Positions 8,003 through 14,094 of a stretch of 48,993 bases of DNA are shown one piece after another; position 1 is the stretch's first letter, and every line of letters begins with the position of its first letter. The stretch lies in contig NZ_DLMO01000148.1 in NCBI RefSeq assembly GCF_002479325.1, positions 1 through 48,993 of the forward strand, in the 5' to 3' direction. Position numbers and translations under genes: made by a program. The notes beneath the pieces are model-generated. The model was given only the letters and a program-made list of their open reading frames with translations, made no database searches and was not told where the DNA came from. This stretch comes from Brevundimonas sp. UBA7534 (GTDB taxonomy: Bacteria; Pseudomonadota; Alphaproteobacteria; Caulobacterales; Caulobacteraceae).

Positions 8003-8536
8003 TTAAATATACCTACGCAGGCTGCGGGCCAGGTCGCTGGCGCCGTCCTTGCCGCCGCGCTTGGTCTGCGGCTGGTAGGCGACGCGGGCGTGCTCGACGC
8101 AATAGACGCCTTCCGAGGCGCGGCGGCCGCAGAAGCTGAACTCGCGCGACGACGGATCGCCGATCGGCCATTTGCACATGTGGGCGCCCAGGGTCATGAC
8201 CGTGGCCGTGCCCGGCAGGTCCGGGATCGGCGCGGGGACCGGTGCGGCCGGCTGCACCGGCTTGGCCTGCACCGCCTCCAGGCGACGCGGCGCCGAAGGC
8301 TGTGCGGGCGCCGGCGCGGCCGGACGCGGCCGGGCGGTGCGGAAGGTCGCAGCGGCGGTGCGCGCCGGCTGCGACGGCGCGGCCCGGCCCGATAGGCCCA
8401 GGCGGTGCACCTTGCCGATCACGGCGTTGCGGGTGACGCCGCCGCCCAACTGCTTGGCGATCTGGCTGGCCGACTGGCCCTCGAGCCAGAGCTTCTTCAG
8501 CGCGCCTACGCGATCCTCGGTCCAGCCTGCGGTCAT
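8003..8536 (-). CDS. gcrA: GcrA cell-cycle regulator
   Basis: This 177-residue protein begins with the GcrA signature TEDRVGALKKLWLEGQSASQ, then an HTH (GVTRNAVIGKVHRLGLSGR). A long Ala/Pro-rich linker (about residues 52-110) leads to the C-terminal sigma-binding domain with CKWPIGDPSSREFSFCG and YCVEHARVAYQP. In Caulobacter GcrA binds sigma70 RNA polymerase and activates promoters holding CcrM-methylated GANTC sites in S phase. Length is close to the roughly 173 residues of C. crescentus GcrA. GANTC, CtrA-like and DnaA-box-like sequences lie upstream, and podJ, a known member of this circuit, is 5.5 kb away. Confidence 0.97.
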   Translation of the reverse strand: MTAGWTEDRVGALKKLWLEGQSASQIAKQLGGGVTRNAVIGKVHRLGLSGRAAPSQPARTAAATFRTARPRPAAPAPAQPSAPRRLEAVQAKPVQPAAPVPAPIPDLPGTATVMTLGAHMCKWPIGDPSSREFSFCGRRASEGVYCVEHARVAYQPQTKRGGKDGASDLARSLRRYI

Positions 8537-8555
8537 GCCACCCTCCGGCGAAATG

Positions 8556-8676
8556 GATTCAAGATGTAGCGGCCAGGGTCCCCCTCTGGGCCTTGACCTA
8601 CAACTAATCGTAAACCAGCCGTTAAGAGACGCAATATGTGCGAATCGCGCTGTCCACAGAAACCAGATGTTGAATC
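8556..8676 (-). promoter_or_regulatory. gcrA upstream region with GANTC, CtrA-like and DnaA-like sites
   Basis: Within 140 bp upstream of gcrA there are three GANTC CcrM sites: GATTC at 8556-8560 and GAATC at 8642-8646 and 8672-8676. A CtrA-like motif, TAAA-N7-TTAAG, at 8611-8626 matches 7 of 9 consensus positions. A DnaA-box-like CTGTCCACA lies at 8650-8658 (two mismatches to TTATCCACA). In C. crescentus gcrA is activated by DnaA and repressed by CtrA, so the combination fits. The divergent ABC permease gene shares this region. Confidence 0.5.
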
Positions 8677-8806
8677 GGTTTCGGGGTTAACGCCCAGGAG
8701 GACTTGGAATGGCGGCAGGCAGCCGCCCAGGCGGCTTCTTGGGAAGTCCGCCGAAGCCCCAAGCCCGCCCTTGCGCAGCCAAGCCTCAAAGCGCATCTGG
8801 CGACGC

Positions 8807-9628
8807 ATGACCGATCTGCTCTCGACCCGTCCTTCCGGCCTGCCGCAGCCCCGGCGCTATCCGGGGATCAACTGGATCGGGGTGCGCACCCTCTATCTGC
8901 GCGAGGTGCGCCGGTTCTGGAAGGTGGGCGCGCAGACCGTGGCCGCGCCGGTGGTGACGACCCTGCTCTACATGCTGGTCTTCGTGGTGGCGTTGCAGAA
9001 CGCTCGGCCGCCGCTGCACGGCACGCCCTTCGCCCTGTTCGTCGCGCCCGGCCTGATCATGATGGCCATGCTGAACAACGCCTTCGCCAACGCCTCGTCC
9101 AGCCTGATCCAGGCCAAGATCATGGGCACGGCCACCGACTTCCTGACCCCGCCGCTCAGCCCGCTGGAGTTGACTCTGGGCTTCACCCTGGGCGCGGCGA
9201 CGCGGGGCTTGGCGGTGGGCCTGGTGACGGCGATCTGCGTCCTGCCCTTCGCCCCTCTGACGATCGCCAACCTGGCCGCCGTCGTCTGGTTCGCCCTGGC
9301 CGCCAGCTTCATCATGGGGATGATCGGCGTCCTGGCCGGCCTGTGGAGCGAGAAGTTCGACCACCTGGCGGCGGTGCAGAACTTCATCGTCATGCCGATG
9401 ACCTTCCTGTCGGGCACCTTCTATCTGGTCGACAACCTGCCCGAGCCGTTCCGCACGATCAGCCACTACAACCCCTTCTTCTATCTGATCGACGGCTTCC
9501 GCTACGGCTTCATCGGTCATGCCGAGAGCAATCTCGCCGTGGGCGTGATCGGCTCGGCGGCCTTGATGGCGGCCATGGGTGCGATCTGCTGGCTGGTATT
9601 CCGCTCGGGCTGGCGTCTGAAGAGCTAG
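8807..9628 (+). CDS. ABC-2 type transporter permease
   Basis: From the ATG at 8807 this is a 273-residue ABC-2 membrane protein; the open frame extends upstream but that part has no family features. After a short cytoplasmic tail (YPGINWIGVRTLYLREVRRF) come six hydrophobic segments. It has the ABC-2 signature region (IMGTATDFLTPPLSPLELTL) and FLSGTFYLVDNLPEPFRTIS before the last helices. Such permeases work with a separate ATPase to export polysaccharides, lipids or drugs. No ATPase gene adjoins it here; the next gene is a secreted peptidase. The substrate is unknown. Confidence 0.85.
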   Translation: MTDLLSTRPSGLPQPRRYPGINWIGVRTLYLREVRRFWKVGAQTVAAPVVTTLLYMLVFVVALQNARPPLHGTPFALFVAPGLIMMAMLNNAFANASSSLIQAKIMGTATDFLTPPLSPLELTLGFTLGAATRGLAVGLVTAICVLPFAPLTIANLAAVVWFALAASFIMGMIGVLAGLWSEKFDHLAAVQNFIVMPMTFLSGTFYLVDNLPEPFRTISHYNPFFYLIDGFRYGFIGHAESNLAVGVIGSAALMAAMGAICWLVFRSGWRLKS

Positions 9629-9669
9629 GCGGCTACCAAGGCGGCCTCGTCTCGCCTGGGGTTTTCGCC

Positions 9670-10677
9670 ATGTCGTTCCGTTCGCTCGTCGCCGTCGCGG
9701 CCCTGATGACCGCTGGCCCCGTTCTGGCTCAGGAGGCCCCGCCCGAGCTGCGCGAGCGCCCGGACATCGCCGCCGGCGCCGCCCAGTTCGTCAAGCCGAC
9801 CAACGCCGAACGGACCGAGGTCCTGGTCGGCTTCCTGACCCGCCTGGGCTTCACCCCGGACGTCCAGACTTTCGAGGGCGGCAACGACCGCACCGGCCCG
9901 ATGGAGGGCGCCAACGTCGTCGTCACGGTCGGCGAGGGCCAACGCGACATCGTCCTGACGGCGCACTACGACGCGGTGAAGCTGCGCGACGGCTCGATGT
10001 CCCAGGGGATCGTCGACAACGTCGGCTCGGTCATGGCGATGATGGAGGCGGCCAAGATCCTGGAGATGGGGCTGGAGGGCCAGCCGGTCAGACACCGCTT
10101 CGTCTTCGTCTTCACCGATCAGGAAGAACTGGGACTTGTCGGCGCCAAAGCCTTTTTGGAAAGCCACGGCAAGGACCGCATCGCCGCCGTCGTCAACGCC
10201 GACGTGGCCGCCTATGGCCGCACCGTCATGTACGGCGAGAACAACGGCGACCAGTCCGACTTCGTGCTTGCGACCCTGCGCGCCCTGTGCGCGGAGCGCG
10301 GCTTCGACTGCATGGGTTATCCGATCTATCCGCCCAGCGACGACCGCGTCTTCTCCGCCGCCGGCGTGCCCGTCGTCTCCTTGGGGACGCAGGACGCGAT
10401 CGGCGCTCACCAGATGTGGTTGGCGTTCAACGGCGGCGAGGACAACGGCCTGCGCGAGGGCTTCGTGCCGCCCGTGTTCCAGCGCATCCACTCCGCCGAG
10501 GACAAGATCGAGCGCCTGAACGGCCAGGACGTGGCCCGTTTCGGCCTGTTCGTCGCCGACCTGGCGCTGAAGCTGGACGCGCGTCTGGCGGAAATGGCGC
10601 CGCCGCCTGAGACGGAGCCGGCCGCCGACGCCGACGATCCCGCCGAGGTCGAGGACGAAGCCGCCCAACCTCAGTGA
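9670..10677 (+). CDS. Secreted M28-family zinc peptidase
   Basis: This 335-residue protein starts at ATG 9670 with a clear Sec signal peptide (SFRSLVAVAALMTAGPVLAQ), so it acts in the periplasm or outside the cell. Metal ligands of the M28 aminopeptidase family can be placed: His and Asp in LTAHYDAVK, Asp in GIVDNVGS, the catalytic Glu pair in TDQEELGLVG, Asp in VVNADVAAYG, and His in FQRIHSAEDK. The C-terminal 30 residues are acidic and proline-rich (PPPETEPAADADDPAEVEDE). It lies 41 bp after the ABC permease gene and may be co-transcribed, without evidence of shared function. Confidence 0.85.
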   Translation: MSFRSLVAVAALMTAGPVLAQEAPPELRERPDIAAGAAQFVKPTNAERTEVLVGFLTRLGFTPDVQTFEGGNDRTGPMEGANVVVTVGEGQRDIVLTAHYDAVKLRDGSMSQGIVDNVGSVMAMMEAAKILEMGLEGQPVRHRFVFVFTDQEELGLVGAKAFLESHGKDRIAAVVNADVAAYGRTVMYGENNGDQSDFVLATLRALCAERGFDCMGYPIYPPSDDRVFSAAGVPVVSLGTQDAIGAHQMWLAFNGGEDNGLREGFVPPVFQRIHSAEDKIERLNGQDVARFGLFVADLALKLDARLAEMAPPPETEPAADADDPAEVEDEAAQPQ

Positions 10678-10808
10678 TCGGCCGCGCGGTTCGCCGCCGT
10701 CGGGGCGGTGTTGACTAAGGGCGTCGCGCGTCCGACAACGCCTGTCCTTGTCAATCCGGCTCCGTCGCGCCCGCGCCGGGGCCGTCTCGCTTTTGGAGGT
10801 GAAGTCCC

Positions 10809-12002
10809 GTGTCCACCGAACATCTGATGGGTGTCTATAACCGCGCGCCGCTGGAGGTGGATCGCGGGCGAGGCGCGCGTCTGTGGTCGACCGACGGGAC
10901 CGAATACCTGGATTGCGTCGCCGGCATCTCCACCAACGGCCTGGGTCACGCCCATCCCGAACTGGTCCAGGCGGTCAAGGATCAGGCCGAGAAGCTGTGG
11001 CACGTGTCCAACATCTTCCGCATTCCGGGCCAGGAGGCCCTGGCCGACGCCCTGACGGCCTCCAGCTTCGCCGACGTGGTTTTCTTCACCAACTCGGGGA
11101 CGGAGGCGGTGGAGTGCGCCTTGAAGACGGCGCGCAAGTATCACGTCGCCAACGGAAGCCCTGAGCGGATCGACATCTACGGCTTCGACGGCTCGTTCCA
11201 CGGCCGGACCTACGGCGCCATCAACGCGGCCGCCAACCCCAGCTACACCGAGGGCTTCGGTCCGCCGATGCAGGGCTTCCACCAGTTGAAGTGGGGCGAC
11301 AAGGACGCGCTGAAAGCCGCCTTCGAAAACCCGACCACCGCGGCGATCATCCTGGAGCCCGTGCAGGGCGAGGGCGGCTGCCGCGAGACGCCGGTCGAAG
11401 ACCTGCGCTGGATGCGCCAGATGGCCGACGACAACGGCGTGCTGATCATTTTCGACGAGGTCCAGTGCGGCATGGGCCGGACCGGCAAGCTGTGGGCGCA
11501 TGAGTGGGCCGGCATGGCGCCGGACATCATGGCCGTGGCCAAGGCCCTGGGCGGCGGCTTCCCCATCGGCGCCTGCCTGGCCACCGCAGAGGCGGCCAAG
11601 GGCATGACCGTCGGCGTCCACGGCTCCACCTTCGGCGGCAATCCGCTGGCGATGGCGGTGGGCCTGAGGGCGCTGTCTCTGATCAACAGCCCGCAGACGC
11701 TGAGCAACGTCAACGAGATCGCCGGCTATCTGAAGCAGCAGCTGGCGGGCCTGCAGGAGCGCTATCCCGACGTGATCGTGGACGTGCGCGGCAAGGGGCT
11801 GCTGATCGGGGTCAAGCTGGTCCCGAACAATCGCGAGTTCATGGCCCTGGCGCGCGACACGCAAAACCTGCTGATCGCCGGCGGCGGCGACAACTGCGTG
11901 CGCCTGCTGCCGCCCCTGAACCTGACGCTGGAAGAAGCCCGCGAGGCCGTCGAGAAGTTCGAGGGCGCCTGCAAGGCCGCCCGCGAGAAACTCGCCGCCT
12001 GA
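10809..12002 (+). CDS. argD: Acetylornithine aminotransferase
   Basis: This 397-residue class-III PLP aminotransferase converts N-acetylglutamate semialdehyde to N-acetylornithine in arginine synthesis and may also serve as the succinyl-DAP transaminase of lysine synthesis. Motifs include GTEYLDCVAGISTNGLGHAH, FFTNSGTEAVECALKTARKY, the PLP-pocket IFDEVQCGMGRTGKL, and the Schiff-base lysine in AVAKALGGGFPIGA. The GTG start at 10809 is supported by GGAGG at 10795-10799, 9 bases upstream. argF follows after a 141-bp gap filled by a palindromic element. Confidence 0.96.
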   Translation: MSTEHLMGVYNRAPLEVDRGRGARLWSTDGTEYLDCVAGISTNGLGHAHPELVQAVKDQAEKLWHVSNIFRIPGQEALADALTASSFADVVFFTNSGTEAVECALKTARKYHVANGSPERIDIYGFDGSFHGRTYGAINAAANPSYTEGFGPPMQGFHQLKWGDKDALKAAFENPTTAAIILEPVQGEGGCRETPVEDLRWMRQMADDNGVLIIFDEVQCGMGRTGKLWAHEWAGMAPDIMAVAKALGGGFPIGACLATAEAAKGMTVGVHGSTFGGNPLAMAVGLRALSLINSPQTLSNVNEIAGYLKQQLAGLQERYPDVIVDVRGKGLLIGVKLVPNNREFMALARDTQNLLIAGGGDNCVRLLPPLNLTLEEAREAVEKFEGACKAAREKLAA

Positions 12003-12010
12003 TTTTCATT

Positions 12011-12136
12011 TCCGCTCGTCCCCGCGAAAGCGGGGACCCAGTCCTTCCAAGCGAAGGATCGGGATCAGTGGATCGACACCCATCCGGCGCCTCTGCGCCA
12101 AATCACTGGGTCCCCGCTTTCGCGGGGATGAGCGGA
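12011..12136. repeat. Large palindromic element between argD and argF
   Basis: Two 32-base arms, 12011-12042 and 12105-12136, are inverted copies with a single mismatch. Each contains an inner hairpin, CCCCGCGAAAGCGGGG or its complement. The 62-base centre has no coding. The layout matches the palindromic intergenic repeats (REP or MITE-like) common in Caulobacterales. The right arm ends with GCGGA, running into the GGAG (12134-12137) that should be the argF ribosome-binding site. Confidence 0.8.
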
Positions 12137-12143
12137 GTAGAGA

Positions 12144-13058
12144 ATGACCCGCCACTTCCTCGACATCCACCGGCTGGACGCAGCCGATCTGCGCGCCATC
12201 CTGGATGACGCCCACGCCCGCAAACGGGCGCGCAAGGGCTGGCCCAAGGGGCGCGCGGACGCCGACGCCCCGGCCAGGGATCGCGTGCTGGCCATGATCT
12301 TCGAGAAGAACTCGACCCGCACCCGCTTCAGCTTCGACGCGGCGATCCGCCAACTGGGCGGCGCGTCCATCATCGCCACCGCGTCGGATATGCAACTGGG
12401 CCGGGGCGAGCCGGTCGAGGACACCGCCAAGGTCCTGTCGCGCATGGTCGATGCGGTCATGATCCGCGCCAACGACCATGAGGATGTCGAGCGTTTCGCC
12501 CGCGTCTCGACAGTGCCGGTCGTCAACGGCCTGACCGATCGCAGCCACCCGTGCCAGATTCTGGCCGACCTGCTGACGATCGAGGAGCATCGGGGTCCGG
12601 TGGCGGGCAAGACCATCGCCTGGATCGGCGACGGCAACAACGTCTGCCACAGCTTCATGCATGCGGCGCCCAAGTTCGGCTTCCATCTGAACGTGGCCTG
12701 CCCGGCGGAATACCACCCCGACCTGCGCGACCTGGCCAAGGGCGGCGACGCCGTCACCCTGACCAGCGACCCGCGCGACGCGGTGAAGGGCGCCGATGTG
12801 GTCGTCACCGACACCTGGGTCTCGATGGGTGACCAGGACTATGAGGCGCGGCTGGCGGCGTTTGAATCCTACACCGTCGATCAGGCCCTGATGGACCAGG
12901 CGAACGCCGACGCGGTCTTTTTGCACTGCCTGCCCGCCCACCGGGGGGAAGAGGTCGCCGACGCGGTGATCGACGGCCCCCGCTCCCTGATCTGGGACGA
13001 GGCTGAAAACCGCATTCACGCCCAGAAGGCCGTTTTGGCCTGGTGCTTTGCGGGCTGA
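12144..13058 (+). CDS. argF: Ornithine carbamoyltransferase
   Basis: This 304-residue enzyme makes citrulline from ornithine and carbamoyl phosphate in the cytoplasm. All signatures are present: the carbamoyl-phosphate loop EKNSTRTRFSFDAA, the HPCQ motif in DRSHPCQILADLLT, ornithine-binding region ADVVVTDTWVSMGDQ, and the catalytic FLHCLPAHRGEEV. Length is normal. The start at 12144 follows GGAG at 12134-12137, at the end of the upstream palindrome arm. It forms an arginine module with argD and is convergent with the stress-protein gene across a terminator. Confidence 0.97.
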   Translation: MTRHFLDIHRLDAADLRAILDDAHARKRARKGWPKGRADADAPARDRVLAMIFEKNSTRTRFSFDAAIRQLGGASIIATASDMQLGRGEPVEDTAKVLSRMVDAVMIRANDHEDVERFARVSTVPVVNGLTDRSHPCQILADLLTIEEHRGPVAGKTIAWIGDGNNVCHSFMHAAPKFGFHLNVACPAEYHPDLRDLAKGGDAVTLTSDPRDAVKGADVVVTDTWVSMGDQDYEARLAAFESYTVDQALMDQANADAVFLHCLPAHRGEEVADAVIDGPRSLIWDEAENRIHAQKAVLAWCFAG

Positions 13059-13067
13059 TGGGAAAAA

Positions 13068-13089
13068 GGGCGACGCCGCGGCGTCGCCC
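13068..13089 (-). terminator. Intrinsic terminator of the PPOX-type gene
   Basis: A perfect 9-bp stem, GGGCGACGC and GCGTCGCCC with a CGCG loop, is followed on the minus strand by five T residues and lies 9 bp after the stop at 13099. This is a textbook rho-independent terminator for the minus-strand gene. The hairpin may also slow transcription leaving argF. Confidence 0.8.
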
Positions 13090-13098
13090 CCGGCCATC

Positions 13099-13599
13099 CT
13101 ATTGCAGGTTCACGTCCGACACGCCGCCGGCGTCAGGGACTGACTTGGTCAGGTTCGCCTTGAGCACTTCATAGCCGAAGCCCAGCGCGCCCTTGTCAGA
13201 CACCCAGACCCGGCCGTCGTCGGCCTCGAAGCGGATCAGGGTCAGGTGCGGGTCGTCCTTGCCGTCGGGATACCAGGCCGCGACGACCGGGTTCCAATAG
13301 CGATCGATCCGCTCGCGGTCGTGATCGATGGCCAGCACGCCGTGGATGCAGGCCTGCACCTTCTGATCCTTCGCTTGATAGCAGAACATGCCGTTCTGGG
13401 CGCCGACGGCCACGTCGCGGGCGAAGTCGGTGTCGTCGCGGGTGAAGAACCAGATGGTCCCGTTCTCAGGCTCTCCGAAGCCGGTCATGGGCTGGTGGTG
13501 ATAGCCCGGCTGGTCGAGGCCCAGCATGCCGGTGTTCGACTCCTTCAGGCTCTTCCAGAATTCCTTTTCCGCCTCTTGCGGCGTCAGCTTGTCCGACAT
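13099..13599 (-). CDS. Pyridoxamine 5'-phosphate oxidase-like general stress protein
   Basis: The product is 166 residues from the ATG at 13599; a longer frame adds an unsupported leader. It shows the split-barrel FMN-binding pattern of general stress protein 26-like proteins: GMLGLDQPGYHHQPMTGF, GTIWFFTRDDTDFARDVAVG, then VQACIHGVLAIDHDRERIDR and WNPVVAAWYPDGKDDPHLTL. The W-N-P and AWYPDGKDDP motifs are characteristic. The family binds flavin and is linked to stress tolerance; the exact reaction is unknown. It is followed by an intrinsic terminator and preceded by a small membrane-protein gene on the same strand. Confidence 0.85.
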   Translation of the reverse strand: MSDKLTPQEAEKEFWKSLKESNTGMLGLDQPGYHHQPMTGFGEPENGTIWFFTRDDTDFARDVAVGAQNGMFCYQAKDQKVQACIHGVLAIDHDRERIDRYWNPVVAAWYPDGKDDPHLTLIRFEADDGRVWVSDKGALGFGYEVLKANLTKSVPDAGGVSDVNLQ

Positions 13600-13657
13600 G
13601 ATCGTCTCCTGTGATCGGGTGTGCGGGATCAACCGATCACGGGCGGGCGGGTTCCGG

Positions 13658-13876
13658 TCAGGCACCGGGGATCCACGGCGTGCGCGCCGCCCCGAACAGC
13701 GTGGCCAGGTGCACCAGCAGCAGCAGGGCCAGGGCGGCGGCCCCGATCATGAGGAAGCGCCACGGAATCAGGCGCGGCCCCTTCCACGGATCGGGCGGCC
13801 GGGCGCCCCGCCAGCCGGCGAAGACGGTCATCGCCAGGGCGGCGGCCAGCAGGATCAGGGTGGTGCTCAGGTCCAT
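13658..13876 (-). CDS. Small two-helix membrane protein
   Basis: A 72-residue protein from the ATG at 13876; the longer frame would use a TTG at 13912. Two hydrophobic segments (STTLILLAAALAMTVFAGW and FLMIGAAALALLLLVHLATL) flank a short loop with DPWKGPRLIPWR, a mildly conserved-looking feature. Codon use fits real coding. No function can be assigned. It sits 59 bp upstream of the stress-protein gene on the same strand and backs onto the podJ regulatory region. Confidence 0.6.
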   Translation of the reverse strand: MDLSTTLILLAAALAMTVFAGWRGARPPDPWKGPRLIPWRFLMIGAAALALLLLVHLATLFGAARTPWIPGA

Positions 13877-14005
13877 GTCCGCGCAGGTGACCGAGCCGAT
13901 CAGGCTTGGCAAGTCGAACCCTTGCCGAAGCGTTAATCTTCACCACTCCTTAACCACGACCGCCCCAGTTTCCGGGCTTCTGGCGGACTGTCCACAGCCG
14001 TGGCG

Positions 14006-14093
14006 GACTCACGCTAGATATTGCGGTTAACAGGCCGTTTACACCCTTGATGTGGTCGTTATAGCCTGCTTCGCGAAGGTCGGGAGGCGAATC
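14006..14093 (+). promoter_or_regulatory. podJ upstream region: CtrA-type box and GANTC sites
   Basis: TTAA-CAGGCCG-TTTAC at 14027-14042 matches the CtrA consensus TTAA-N7-TTAAC at 8 of 9 positions, about 53 bp upstream of the start. GACTC at 14006-14010 and GAATC at 14089-14093 are CcrM methylation sites, the second directly before the GTG start. In C. crescentus podJ is known to be activated by GcrA and negatively affected by CtrA, so both inputs appear preserved. Confidence 0.6.
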
Positions 14094-14094
14094 A

